Shown piece after piece: positions 33,557 through 46,260 of a stretch of 64,000 nt of DNA. The stretch lies in assembly GCA_928212115.1 (NCBI GenBank), contig CAKMRJ010005634.1, positions 125,322,903 to 125,386,902 of the forward strand. Direction: 5' to 3'. The number at the start of each line of letters is the position of its first letter. The first letter of the stretch is position 1. The notes beneath the pieces are model-generated. The model was not told where the DNA came from. It worked only from the letters and a program-made list of their open reading frames with translations, and searched no databases. A program made the position numbers and the translations under genes. The stretch is from Lactuca virosa. Lineage: Eukaryota > Streptophyta > Magnoliopsida > Asterales > Asteraceae.

Positions 33557-36500
33557 TGTCGCACCCCCAAACCAGAACGGCGGAACGTTCGGGGGCGGAG
33601 GACTTTAGGTAAGTATCACAACACATGCAATATAGTAATCAAAGTACAAACAACCATTGTATTAATAAGTATAAGTTTTACATAAGCGTTTAAACATTAC
33701 ATATTCAAACACTGAAGTAGGTACAGGAGAAGACAAGAGTCGCGGTACGGTACTAGGTAGTCTTCTCAAAAGCTTCGGGAGTGTACCTGTCTACTAGATT
33801 CCTGAGAATACAAGTTATTTGGAAACAGTAGATCAGCATTTAAGCTGGTGAGTTCATAAGTATTTTAGTTATGTTAAGTATACCCTAAGTTCTTTGAATA
33901 AGTTCACTGGTTTCTCCAGGAAATCCTATATCTCCTGAGGTGATTAACTGATAACCTCAATGGTTTCCCTCTGTAATTACTTAGTTTATACTGGTTATAC
34001 ATAACATAATATCGAATTGACAGTCAACTGGGTGTATCTGCCCTAAGCCCACAACCAAACAAGGAACAGGAAGCAAGGCGGAGGTCACACACTTTACTGT
34101 CAATCGGACATTACTTATGTATAACTATGATGTATCAACTAAGAAATTATAGAATTAACCACTAAAGGTCTTTTATGTTATACTAGTTTACCGAGATTGA
34201 GTGACTAAGTTCCATTGGATAAGTGGTTTAATCCCATAAACCGTTCTCTTTGTATTACTGTTTTGTATTTGTATTCCTTTATGAAAACTTGAAACTGAGA
34301 GTGTGCCTGGCTCCACCAGGTGTTAATGGAAACTGTATTAAACCATTGTATTTTGTATTCTATAAACTAGTACTTTGAAGGTGTACTTTCGTTAATTTGT
34401 TTATACACTAACGTATTGTTAATACCTTTTTAATGAGTAGTTTTTATTATAACCATACTATGACGGATGGCCTGAAACAAACGCTTTGTGGGCGTTTAAA
34501 CTGGTGATAACAATTATCAATCATCAAACTGTAACTAGAAGCCTGAGTGCGGGGTTGTCAATTCCCGATATAGATCTACACACACTTGTTTCGATCCCCG
34601 GCTGGAGATTCTGGTTATAATGTCAGGACTTTCCTATGTTGTCTAAAATGAATTAAACAACCTGAATATAGAGTCTCATAAAAAGCATATTAAACGTTCA
34701 TGTATATTAGTTTTGAAAAACCAATCATTCGGAAATAATGATTGTCAGTATATTCTTGAATTAAAACTCAATCATTCTGAAATAATGATTGACAGTATAT
34801 TCTTGAATCGAAACTCAATCATTCTGAAATAATGATTTACAATATATTCTTGAATCAAAACTCTAGTTTCTTGTAAAACAGTGTATTCTTGTATACTTGA
34901 ATCGTGAATTATTACCTCGTGTTTGCTAACTCGAGTACTCTATATAGTACCCTTGCTAATGCAAACCCGGCATTATGTATCTTTACTTCTTTAATATGTT
35001 GTTCGTATATTAAAGGTATTATACATATCTTGGTATATTTGAATGAATTTTGGTAATTTCCTTGGAAAGTGTACAGTTGTAACTCATACTTGTATCTTTA
35101 GTTTTGAATGATAAATTATACCTATTATAATTTATATCTATCTGATTAGCATGGTTTCTCATGGATGAACACCTTTGCTTAGCCTGATACAAAGGTGATG
35201 ATACCAAAAGGAGTAACCTTTTAGACTCATATATGTATAATATCTATATAATTAAGAAGGAAACGACCTTCGGACAAATAATACAACCCTAATTCCACAT
35301 CCAAATAAGGAAAAGGATATAGGATAATTCATTAGTCCTAAGCCCTTCAAGTCTTATTTATATATTTATACATATATAAACATGACTTTGGCATTTATAT
35401 TTTGAAATAGTTTATAAAACATTTTTCAAAGAATTTAACATGGCTTTACGTTATTTTGGAAGTATTTGGTAATTCTTAAAAGTATACGGAAACTTTTTGT
35501 GTGATTATTATCACACACAGTTATTAACACAATTTAATATTGTGTTAAACTTGTATTCCCCCCCCCCTAAAAGCATTTAAAAACCATTGAAAAGGTAAAT
35601 TATATGGGTATGAACTCACTTTGATAAGCAGTGATTCGGGCAGCGTTTCGTTTCCCGGAAAAGAGTTTGTTTGACGAAAAACCAGCTCAAAACGGGCAGA
35701 GTTTCGACAGGAGAGAGGATGAATTCTCGAGAATTCCGGGGCTCCGGGGCTTGCTTCGGGCTTTAGACGCGATATCGGGGCCTTGGGGGTTGTTTGTGAA
35801 GTTATGGAAGAGAGAGGAGTGAAAAAGGGCCAAAAATGGGGTGAAAAACTTCTTCCATCCGAGAAGGCTCGCACCTTTTATATAGGGGTGCGAGGGTTCG
35901 GCCGAGGAGGACAGGTGGCGAGGCGAGGGGCGAGTCAACAGCACACGCGGAAGCTCCTGCGAAGGCGGTGCGGATCGGACCCGGTGCGAGGCACGTGCTT
36001 CGGACTGCTGGCGGCTTCTAAGTGGTCAGGCTTCGGTCCAATAGGGAGAAGGCACGTGCGAAGGGGGGTGTCTCCGGGGTGTCCGATGCGAGGGTGTCCG
36101 AAGATTATTGGACCTCGGCTGCGGTCCACTCAGAAGGCTACACGTGTACTGTGGTCCAACCAGAGGAGGACACGTGGAGTCTCGCACGTGATGATGACGT
36201 GTCCGAAGCCTTGCATGCGAAATTTCCCGGTTTTCAAGATTTTCTTGATTTTCGTGCCAAAAACTTGCGAAAATCATAACTTTCGCATACGAGCTCTGTT
36301 TTTGACGTTCTTTATATGCACGCGTAGGTAAAATCATACTCTACGACTTTCGTTTAGACTTCGTCGGCTGATTTTGAATTTATTTTTAATATTATTATTT
36401 TAAACAGACCGGGACGGGAATCCGTTAATAATTCATAACTTCTTCATCCGACGTCCGTTTTTGTCTGTCTTTTTTACCGTTGTGCTACTTTTGACGAGAC

Positions 36501-36902
36501 CTTCGATTCTCGTTTAAGTTGCATCGGCTAAATATCGATCGATTTATATTTCGAATTTTTAGTTGTCTACTGCTAAACCGAAACTTCGAAAAATCATAAC
36601 TTCCTCATACGAAGTCGGATTTTTACGTTCTTTTTATGAACGTTCTCGGTTTAACATATTCTACAACTTTCACTTAGATTGTTAAGGCTAAAAATCCTTT
36701 TATCAAAAATTCGCTTTTTACACTGAACAGTGTTTTGCCGGTTTTAGCGCGGATTTTCGATTGGTCATAACTTCTTCGTTATAACTCGGATTTCAGTGTT
36801 CTTTATGTTTTTGGAAACCTTGTTACAAACTCTACCACTTGGTTCATCCCAATTACGATTATTGATCAATTTATTTTTGACCAAAATTTGACTGGTGTCA
36901 CA
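33557..36902 (-). repeat. Long gypsy solo LTR nested in the previous LTR
   Basis: 3346 bp with TGACC target duplications (33552-33556 and 36903-36907). On the minus strand it begins TGTGACACCAGTC and ends GGGGGTGCGACA. A TATA box (CTATATAAAAGG, minus) sits at about 35876-35887, inside a GC-rich block (35640-36200). Open stretches in this block are GC-driven and not credible genes. It holds a class C hairpin at 33994-34125. The sequence from 63591 is its close relative. Confidence 0.88.
33994..34125 (+). repeat. Class C hairpin 2
   Basis: GTTATACATAA (33994-34004) pairs perfectly with 34115-34125, and ATTGACAGT (34016-34024) with ACTGTCAAT (34096-34104). The loop contains the stretch of about 40 nt shared with 27050-27090, although the stems are unrelated. 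Confidence 0.75.
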
Positions 36903-39244
36903 TGACCTACCCATGTCAAGCTAATATGGGGTGCTGACCTACCCTCCGGTCTATCTCAACCCGAACTCGGGGACTATTTCACCCCTTACTACTAACACAT
37001 AATATCATATCATAATCATGCTGCCAGACATATATGGGGTGTCCGACCTACCCATTCGTCCTAACGACCAAATCGGGGACTAGTCCCCTCCTACTGATAC
37101 TATCTCACATAACAAAGCAACTACCATACTACCATACCAAGCAATCTAGCATACTCACATATCCAAAAATAACAGACTAGACAATTATCACAAAGATAAT
37201 CATCCCAACTAACAATCACTAGTGGGCCGGCCTTGGTGCCTTAGACCCACTCCTACTGGAAGGTAACTCACCTCGATGTCGCATAGTATCTGAACTGTCC
37301 TCGGCGTGAAGGTCGTCTCTCCTCGACCCCTCAATCCCTACACGACAACCCTCAAGTCATCAAACAGAACAAACAACCCTAAACAGGGTCCATACTAAAA
37401 CCAAGCAAGGTCAACATTGGTCAAAGTCAACACCCAGTTGACCTGACTCGCCGAGTTGGTCTACCAACTTGTCGATTCCATAATCCACTAACCCGATCCA
37501 ACCCCGACTCCACTCGTCGAGTCTAGCAAGAACTCGACGGGTTCTCCTTCATTCAAAACATAGGGACCATCTTCATCCGACTCGTCGAGTTCCTCCTTGA
37601 ACTCGGCGAGATCATCTCCCTCATAAGAATGTGTCCAGCCTACGACTCGCCGAGTTGTATGAACAACTCATCGAGTCCATCTTCAAAGATTGGGAGATTG
37701 CCTTGGACTCGCCGAGCCTGTTCATACACTCGTCGAGTCCCATGATTCCCAGGTCCATTTTAGCCTCTAAACATCTACGGGACTTTCCTCCCTAACAACT
37801 GGTCCATCCACAGAAAGGATTTGGTGTTCATAACACCGCGACTCGCTGAGTCCCAAGAACAACTCGTCAAGTCCATCCTTGAGCAATACAATAAAGTCGA
37901 TTTCAATGGGCCTTAACACCTCAAAACCATAGATCTGTACCCCTAATGTCCATTTCATACGTAAAGTTCCACACTTGGTACACATGCAAGGGGTCTTTGG
38001 CCCAAAAAGCCATAAAGATGGCCTCCATGGTGCATGGGGTGTTAATGGCAACAAAATGGGCACCTTTGTGCCATAAAACCCCCCAATAGACCTGGATCTA
38101 AAGAATACACTGACTTCCAACACTAAATCCCGAATACCACCTCTCTAGGGCTTAGAAAGATGAAGGAAAAGGCCCAAAAATCAAGATCTATAGACAAAGG
38201 TTCAGCTTCATACCTCCAATACGCTGAAAATGAGCTCCAACTCTGGATCTTCTTATTTCCCTTTGGTCTCACAAGCTCATTTCCTCTTCTCAAGCTTCAC
38301 AACCCACCAAAAAGCACCAAAATGGCCTTAGAACACACAAAACGACTAGGGTTTCGTTACACAGCTTTCCGGGAGTGATAAGGGTGATGGAGGCTGAGAT
38401 AAGGTGTTTAAATAGGGTGCAAACCCTCAAATTTAGGGTTTCACTCAAACAGCACCTACTCGCCGAGTCAGTCTCCGACTCGTCGAGTAGGTCACTTAAA
38501 CTTCCTGCGGATCCCGACTCTACTCGGCGAATTGGGCCACCAACTAGTCGAGTCCCAGAGAAAATACATACAATTCTTGAATAAAATACATACCAGGAAT
38601 CAGGTATTACAATATATAATACAAGAATCTAGTAGAATGACATACCTTTTTATGGAGCTTGTGGTCTTGAACCTTTAAGAGCTTAGTGCCCCAAGTGTTG
38701 CACCTCAAATGGTTCACACAACACCAAGAACCCTTGGAATAACTTGAGAATAAGGATACTTGCACCAAAAACGGTTTTGCCCTCTTGTGTACACACACTA
38801 GTGCCCATTTCATGAACTAGAGACCTCTTTATATAGTGTGAAGGATTAGGGTTACATTCATGTAAACCCTAATACCCATGGCCTTTCATTTCTATAGGAT
38901 CCATGGGTTAAACACTCCATGGACTATCCATGAAAGCTTAGCCCAACCTAAATGAACTTGGCCCATCCTATATATATAAGAGTCCATATTTAATTAGTTC
39001 CTTTTTTATCATTAAATTAATTATAAATTAATTCTTGATCAATACTAATTAAATAATATGATTCCATATTAATATATTAGAACTTATTATATATTAATAT
39101 AAATCATAAGTATCCTTTTTCTCATTTTGTCTATCCAATTGTTTCGATGCCATGCAACCCAAATGGACCATGCCAAATCGGGTCAAGTACATACGAATTA
39201 TAGTTATGGACTTAGACACTAATCCAAAAATCTCCCACTTTGAT

Positions 39245-41002
39245 AAGTCTAAAACTATTATTGTGTATGACTCCAAAACCCGACTTGCAATTCTAGCTCT
39301 CAAAGCCGTTGTCGAACTCTGACCTAGTCAATGACTTGTCCATTAGATAAGGGATCATATATTCCTCCATTATAGATATCATATGGACTGAGACATGGAT
39401 TGTAATCATTCTCTCTTGTCCATTTGTTGTTTCCCGATTTCTGATTTATGACGACTGACTAATTTAACAAATCAAATCAGTCCAGGCTTGGCCAAGCACT
39501 TAGGGGTGTCATCACTAAATCATTGAGGGGCCCACATATATCGCTTTTATCCCTCCCATGGTAAAAGGAATGGATAAACTTTGACTCATATGCTTGTTCT
39601 ACTACTTGTTGAATCATACACAAAGGCCAATGCGTTTTCGTACAATCAATGTATAACCAACTCATAGTCAACAACTCATATCTCTAGGTTTGAAGAATAT
39701 AAGATATTATCGTCTGATGATCACTCGTGATAAAATCCATGAAGTGAGTCAAATGAGCGTAGGTTTAATCCAATACTCGAATCTCATTCCAGGAGCACTC
39801 ATGAATATTGTAGCAACTCTTGCTATGTCCAACACCTTAGACATCTACAAACCCAATTCATGACAGTCTTTCCTTAATACCTACTTCCAACGTATTATCG
39901 ACTGTGGATGGTTTGAATAACTTAGTCATTCGGAAAGAATGGCCTAGTTATTCTGGAAGTCAAAACATGCAAAGTAAAACACAAGAGTAATCGAATCCAA
40001 TATGGTCTCAGAACTTATGAATATAAATAGAACACCTTTTATTTATCACCATATTGATTACACATTATTCATTTCATAATGTTTCAAATAATCAACTTAA
40101 TACTTGAATCTGAAACAATAGTCATGTCATGCTCCAAACATGCACACTATGTTTGTCCAAACAATAGTTACACCATACACTAAGTATGCACACTATGTTT
40201 GTCTATGATCCTTACTTTGTGGAATAGATCAATTGAACATAATTATAATGATTCTCATTTCACAATCCCAATTCCTTATCGTAAATGTAAGAATTCCAAA
40301 TTCCTGCCATTATCGAAATCTGTTAGATTCTAAACTTATATGCACTGATCCTCTTGTAATGATTATGCACAAAGTCATAAAGACTTGTCAACAGACATTA
40401 CAGAGTATTCCAATGGAGGTCAATTCCATGAAACGAAGTCTCATATTCAAAGTACATTCCTTTGAACATCCTTCTTGCATTAAGTTTTCTAATCTTACAC
40501 AGGTTGAATAACTTCCACCTATGGAGACATTTCCACATTCCCATTTTGACTATCACTTCTAAACAAGAGTTTCCTCTTTTCAGAATATGTCAATATGGTC
40601 CTTTCCAAAAATCTACACCATATTTCCAACTGTCAATGAGCAACCAATCTTTTGTAACACCTCAGATTGTCCTCAATAATTGCTTAATCACTTTAGTCAT
40701 ATCCAGTTCTAGTACTTTTTTCCCTCTTAATGCCCTAGGCATTTGGAAAAATTTAGAACAGATGAATATTATAGCACATGCAGTCGATCCTATATCCGAA
40801 GCATATGGGACACGATTCATGATGTATCACATAAAGACATGATACTAGACCAATCTTTTGCTATAATATTTGTGTTTCTATTTGCCATGTTCTCATAATT
40901 CAGATTATGAAAAGGGATGTCGTAATCATAATCGAATTTTTAGAACGCAAATAATGTTCTCATATATAGAATTTCCTTATGTTGAACCATTCCAACATAA
41001 CA

Positions 41003-41079
<77 letters not shown>

Positions 41080-43180
41080 TTGACTAAATTAGATTAAAAT
41101 CTCACGATCTAAGCTTTTAGATTTGAAATGAAGTATAATTTCCTCTCCCTTAATTATAGCAAAACAACTTTTCAAACCCTGCAAAGTACATTTTGCAAAT
41201 TGAAACTTTTGTTTTCTATAATTAACATTGAATATAATAATCATGCTCCCACTTACATGATAATTATTAGCATAACACTTATGCTCCCACTAGCTTTGAC
41301 ATGTACTCAGAAATCAGCTGGACTTCTAGAAATCAATACTTTATTGACTTTCTTACCAAAGTTCAGATTTCTGATACGAGATGCTTTGATAAAACTTTAT
41401 CAAAATCATACACCTTTCCTTACATAGCTCACATGTGTGTCTAAACAATATTTAGAACTATGAAAAGGAATGTCGTAATCATAGTCTCAATTGTTTAGAC
41501 CTTTGCCATTTCTCACAAGTCCATGTTAGTGTGTCGGTTACCCACACACGCTCCACTAACGACTGTGAGAATACAAAATATCACAATTGCTATCTACTTA
41601 AAATCTAATTAGTGAAAGTGTTTCCTCACCATCATTTTCATGAATCGAAGAGAAACCTTATGACACTTAGATTTTATGGTGTATGTGTTCCTATCCATGT
41701 GAATTTGTCGTAACCATAATCACAAGACAAGCTCATATGGACTGAACCTGATCAATCTCAAATTCTTGCCACCTGGCAGCACAAGGGCCTACCATGTCTT
41801 CCAAGTTGTCATGCAAACAATTGAGAACTCATATAACTCACATGCATAGTCAACTTTTTAACTGGAATGGGCACAGAAACAAGAATATGTCAACACGATA
41901 GGTTACAAATCTTAAGTCATGTGCTAGTGATAACCAACAGGTTTTTTTTTATTCTTGATTAGTTCTTGAAACTTTTCCAAAATCTTTAAGACTCCCACTG
42001 ACCTCTTGACATATAAGATTCTCTTGTCAAGAATCATTCCTTGACAAAACAAATATTCAAGAGATAGTGCAGATTCTTTATCAAGACAAACACTTTTACA
42101 CAATTGGCCTTAGTTGGTCTTTGTTTTATCCAAAACATCACAACTTACCAATTTCAAATGTACAAGAGTAGAAAACATTTTACTCTTACATTTGACAAGT
42201 GTTATAAACCTTCTTTAAGATATGTCACTCAAGTTACAATCTTGGAGTATGACTCTAAGAATTGTTTTGGAACGAAGTATGACTCATCTTCTTGATTTAA
42301 CCACTTCAACAATTCATGACTCCTCTTCTTAGCCATAATAACGCATTAAGATGTCCTTAGAGGATGAATTGTGATATGGTTTCATAATCACTAAGATAAT
42401 CATAAACAAGATACTCAAGTACTCTCCCATCTTTTCAGATTGGAGAAACTTTTATCTTCCTGCCTAATTTGATTCTTCTTATTCGTTCTGCCTTACATTG
42501 AAACTTTTCCAATGTACCAGAATTACACTTAAACTTGTAAGTATAACCATATTCACTAAACTTTAGTAAATCATGACGAATAGCCTTATCGATCTTTGTG
42601 GTGGACCTGACCAGCGCACAACCAAGTGTACCCGATCTCCTAGTCCTTCACTTGACTCACATACACATGTGCACAAGGTAATTTTCCAAAGATGAAAATT
42701 CTCATTCATCATACAATACAAGTTGCATGATTCCAAGTTTCTATCCAACTGAAAATTGGGTGATGAGAATCTTTCCTTATTTGGTAAATTATGACACTAC
42801 CATAAAAGAAAGAATCAAATTCATATTTCCAATATTGGTAGAAACATACAAACATCAATTTTTCATAAATGCATTGCAAGTAGATACAATAAGATAAAAC
42901 AAAATTTTATTTATTTATAAAAATGCGGAAAAACGTTTTCCTTACAATGCAACTTTAAATGAAAACAATGCTATTACATATTTCCTAGAAATCTATCATA
43001 ACTCCTAAGCAGCAGCTCAAAAATCCGATCTTTAAATCATGTGATTGAAATCCATCTTCGCGATCAGAATTAGCATACTCTTCCTTTAAGTTTCCTTCCC
43101 TTTGCTTGATCCTGCCATACATCAAAATGTAATCTAGTCACATCATGTATTAAGAATCAACAATTATAAACTTAACAGAG
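39245..43180 (-). pseudogene. Decayed pol region of the minus-strand copia element
   Basis: Homologous in reverse order to 18540-22510 of the + strand copy, and likewise without ORFs. It contains the counterpart class A hairpin (about 41514-41576), two class B hairpins (about 41440-41499 and 40893-40957) and a 73-bp TA microsatellite (41006-41078), much longer than in the other copy. Confidence 0.65.
41006..41078. repeat. TA microsatellite
   Basis: An uninterrupted AT/TA run of 73 bp, at the position where the + strand family copy has only about 22 bp. Confidence 0.95.
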
Positions 43181-43189
43181 TTAGATAGT

Positions 43190-43267
43190 GGACTTACCTG
43201 AAGCAGAGTCAAACTTTTTGATTCTTCCTTCTCTCAGATCCTTCAGGTAGTTAGGGCAGCTTCGCTT
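43190..43267 (-). pseudogene. Gag C-terminal end, cut off by the CACTA insertion
   Basis: On the minus strand it reads KRSCPNYLKDLREGRIKKF, the end of the zinc knuckle and the following residues of the gag whose N-terminal part lies at 52716-53342. The CACTA element split the gag within the knuckle, duplicating CTT. Confidence 0.8.
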
Positions 43268-43505
43268 CACTACTGCAAAACAGCCTTTTATGACGCGCAA
43301 TGCGTGTCGTAAAACGCTCAGACGGCATGAAAATGCGTGTCAAGGAAGGCCCTGTCATAATGAAAGACGACACGCTTTTGCGCGTCGTCCATTTACGACA
43401 CGCATTTACGACGCGCATTTACGACACGCAATGCGTATCATTAAAGCCGCTGTCAAGAAAGGTCATGTCATAAATGAAGATGACACACATTTTTGCGTAT
43501 CATAA
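43268..43505. repeat. CACTA left terminal and subterminal repeats
   Basis: Terminal CACTAC followed by many ACGACGCGCA and TGCGTGTCGT words in both orientations. 43506-43690 beyond it is AT-rich filler. Confidence 0.85.
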
Positions 43506-43689
43506 TTTTAAATATTTAAAAAATAAGTATTTATAGATTTACTAATTTTCAAATTAAATTTGCATTTAATTTCTCATAATAGAAAATAAAATATCATATA
43601 CAAAAAATACAATCCATTGCACAAAAGTTAATGTCATACAAATAATCATTCCAATAGTAGACAAATGTAATACATCAAATGTGAAAGAG

Positions 43690-43935
43690 ATGAAATTCAT
43701 CAACAAATAATAGTTGAACTACAAGAACTTGTTGCCCACCTTCACATCATCCGAGCTACTTTGCTTGACACTATGCACATCACCTACAAATTTGAATAAT
43801 GCAACCATTAGATTCACATAAACCAACAAATCCCAATATGTAAAAATGCGAATAACTATACTTAGTACTTACATTTACATCCTTCACATGAAACCACCAT
43901 GCCCCTTTGATTTCATTCTTGTGCATTGACCAGGT
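43690..43935 (-). pseudogene. Possible two-exon gene fragment of unknown origin in the CACTA element
   Basis: On the minus strand an open stretch with EIKGAWWFHVKDVNV ends at about 43875 before GTAAGTA. An open stretch SVKQSSSDDVKVGNKFL begins after TTTGTAG near 43790. The splice-like borders suggest captured or original transposon exons. I do not recognise the protein. Confidence 0.3.
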
Positions 43936-44140
43936 TGACTATTTGTTCGGTTTTGTCTACTAATCATCTTTCAACCCTTTCGTAAGCAAATCCTAATTGA
44001 TTGAAGCAAGTTGAGACAGATTCTATAGCAACACAACAACAAATACAAGGGTTTGATTTAATCACACTACACATAATAGTTAAGGCGCTAAGCTAATTCA
44101 ATAAAACAATGAAAGTAAAGTACATTGTCTTTTTCTGTAC

Positions 44141-44709
44141 CTTGAAGGAGAAATTACTAAAAGAGTAGTTGACACAAGATTGTGATCTAACTTCTGCATG
44201 ACCTCCATACTCATCAACCTGTCGACATGTGGCAGTCGCACCACATGAATAACAAATCACAACCAAAAATGGTAGATTTTATTTTTGAGTATGAGTGATG
44301 CAAATTCATCATGAACATCTTATAAATATTAGTCAAGAGTATAAAAAATGGTTATAAATGTTGGGTGTCTGTGTAAATTTATCAAAAAAAAGATCTTATT
44401 TAAAAAGAAGAAATTTTCACCTTGATCGCATGGCCGGTATGTTGGACAACCACCATTTGAAACTTTCCATGCATTTGTCCTATTATGAGACCCACGGTAC
44501 AGAAAACAGTATAAGCAAATGGCATTATCACAATCTAGTAAGTTGTATATGAAACAAATTTATCACATGCATATACAAAACACACACACATACCTTTTGT
44601 AGTGCAAGTGTATGCCAATTGATATCCCTGAAAAATTGATGATGTTTCACCTCGGTTGCTCCCCTAGATCCAAGTCTCTGGTTTGGATCTTCTGTCAGTA
44701 ATCTTAAAA
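44141..44709 (-). pseudogene. Captured fragment of an IRE-family AGC protein kinase gene
   Basis: Minus strand, 44709 down to 44594: RLLTEDPNQRLGSRGATEVK then HHQFFRDINWHTLALQK, ending at a GTATGTG donor. This is the end of the kinase domain of plant AGC kinases related to INCOMPLETE ROOT HAIR ELONGATION (the DP.QRLG..GA.EVK.H.FF..I.W block). A second exon at about 44240-44141 reads SQSCVNYSFSNFSFK and ends at a GTACAG donor, matching what I recall of the same family's C-terminal tail. Two exons in gene order with splice sites indicate genomic capture. No catalytic residues are included, so it is a fragment with no kinase activity. Confidence 0.75.
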
Positions 44710-45065
44710 TCATTTTTTTATCAAAAATACAGTATGTAGGGGCATTTTCGTCAAAAAACTCTTAAAATCACTATTTTTAACCGAATAAACGGTATGTAGG
44801 GGAAGTTTGGTAAAAACTGTTAAAATCATTATTTGTTTTATCAAAAAAACAATATGCAAGGGCAATTTCGTCAAAAACTCTTAAAATCACTATTTTTTAA
44901 ACAAAAAAATAGAATGTAGGGGCAGTTTGGTCAAAACTGTTAAAATCATATTTTTTTATCAAACAAATAGTATGCAGGGGCATTTTAGACAAAAAAACTG
45001 TTAAAATCACTATTTCTTTTTTACCAAAAAAAATAGTATGTAGTCCAGTTTGGACAAAAATTGTT
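44697..45065. repeat. AT-rich tandem repeat, about 62-bp unit
   Basis: About six units, each holding AGTATGTAGGGGCAGTTTGG or close variants, then CAAAAACTGTTAAAATCA and a poly-A/T stretch. Alternate units have TTTCG or TTTGG after the GGGGCA word. It lies between the kinase and callose synthase fragments. 45066-45637 that follows is AT-rich with no recognisable gene. Confidence 0.8.
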
Positions 45066-45637
45066 TAAAAAAAGATATGAAACAGAGTTTTTATAATGTT
45101 TCAGGTAACAAGAAAGTTTTGCTTTTGACACCAACAAAATTGTAGAATCAAAAAGTTAAAAAAGACACTAAGTGTAAAACCATAAAAGACATGAAGGGAG
45201 AAAAATTGCAATTTTTCAACAAACCTGCTCTAAGTTAATTCTGTATAATTCTGGAGATGAGGTTGCACATATTAAGTCACATGATCAGTTATCATATATA
45301 ATATCCCTTCCCATCCCCATCATGCTCATAAAAGAAAAGATCAGAGTCAGTAAACATATTAAGGTTCATAACAGTTAATAAATGGAAAAGTTAATTACAC
45401 TACAGTGAGTCTTCAAACTGACCAGGTGATTGAGTCTTCAACATCATCACATATGGTGCTCTGAATAAACGAGAAAAAATTTTAAGCAATAAAATATGAA
45501 GTTACCTGTGTCAGGAAGCCAACTATATATACGGAGAAACCGACAGCAGCACAAACAGATATTCATACTCAAATACCAAAAATACCCATCAACATTAACA
45601 TCCAATCCAAAACTAATAGATATATATTATTGCTTAC

Positions 45638-45931
45638 CTTTACGACCAACAAAATTGCAAAAATGGTGATCAACAGGTAAGCAACAACTCCTCTATATGA
45701 CTCACCAAATATTTTGGTAAACAAGAAGCAGGATCATAAGCTCGATTCCTTTCACGAAATGACTACGCGAATAAAGCCGATAGTTTTCAGCAAATTTCGC
45801 GTGAAAGACAAAAAAAACCCATGACCTGTTGCCCTGTAATTTGCACCTCCATGAAGCAGTGTTCTACTATAGCAGTGAGTTTTTGTTCTACAATGTCCAT
45901 CAGCAATTGTCCAAATTCGAGTTGTCCATAC
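45638..45931 (-). pseudogene. Captured fragment of a callose synthase (glucan synthase-like) gene
   Basis: The minus strand reads THCYSRTLLHGGANYRATG, then in the next frame FHAKFAENYR followed by SRSHFVKGIELM-type residues and YQIFGESYRGVVAYLLI. These words in this order are the hallmark of the C-terminal membrane half of plant callose synthases. It starts after a TTTAG acceptor (first exon base 45931) and ends at AAG/GTAAGC (last base 45638), as a single exon would. A T-run frameshift near 45820 and other changes break it. Callose synthase makes beta-1,3-glucan at the plasma membrane; this piece cannot. Confidence 0.8.
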
Positions 45932-45944
45932 CTAAATACATAAA

Positions 45945-46167
45945 TGTTGGTTAATTGATTCAAATAATCACTGCCATGTGTCTTTAATTACTGCATTAGT
46001 AGAGTCTTAAATGTTGTTTTTCAGTTACAAAAGTCAAGAGTCCTAGTCTGTCTTTTTATCTTTCTTTTAGTTCATGTTTTTGTTTCCTATTTAAGCTCTG
46101 TAATTTCTCAGTTTCAAATGGCAGTGAAATATTATCCTTTTTTCTCTTCTCCTATTTACATACAACA
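45945..46167 (+). repeat. 5' LTR of the 4.5-kb copia element
   Basis: 223 bp, followed at once by the tRNA-Met primer site. TTCCTATTTAAGCTC at about 46085-46099 is a TATA-like box. Confidence 0.95.
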
Positions 46168-46260
46168 GTGGTATCAGAGCACTTTCAGGTTCTGATCTGC
46201 TTCTTTCTTTATCAAGCAAAAGAAATGAGTAATTGACTGAAACACCTAAGAGAGATAGCA

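Larger units (their letters stand above)
33137..38611 (-). repeat. Gypsy solo LTR, itself split by another solo LTR
   Basis: Ends TGTAATACC (minus strand, 38611) and GGATGTTACA (33137), with 5-bp ATATA duplications outside. Net length without the inner insertion is about 2.1 kb. On the minus strand there is a TATTTAAA box near 38409, then a word shared with 28384-30363 (GGCACCAAGGCCGGCCCACT, 37212-37233) and a tandem array (36903-37090, 33470-33556). ACTCG(C/G/T)CGAGT near-palindromes are scattered through 37445-37870 and 38458-38560. No internal coding region, hence solo. Confidence 0.85.
32999..39229 (-). repeat. 3' LTR of the minus-strand copia element, split by a gypsy LTR
   Basis: Two pieces, 32999-33136 and 38617-39229, match 54881-55688 in order. 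ATATA duplications (33132-33136 and 38612-38616) mark the gypsy insertion between them. The purine tract AAAGTGGGAGAT (minus strand) lies just inside, at 39230-39241. Confidence 0.9.

Noticed and set aside
35545..36337. Cluster of overlapping ORFs (up to 182 codons) on both strands
   Set aside because: They coincide with the GC-rich promoter/leader block of the gypsy solo LTR 33557-36902, overlap one another in several frames and show no domain, so they are composition artefacts.
40870..41097. 75-codon ORF with a long Ile-Tyr repeat
   Set aside because: It is translation of the TA microsatellite.
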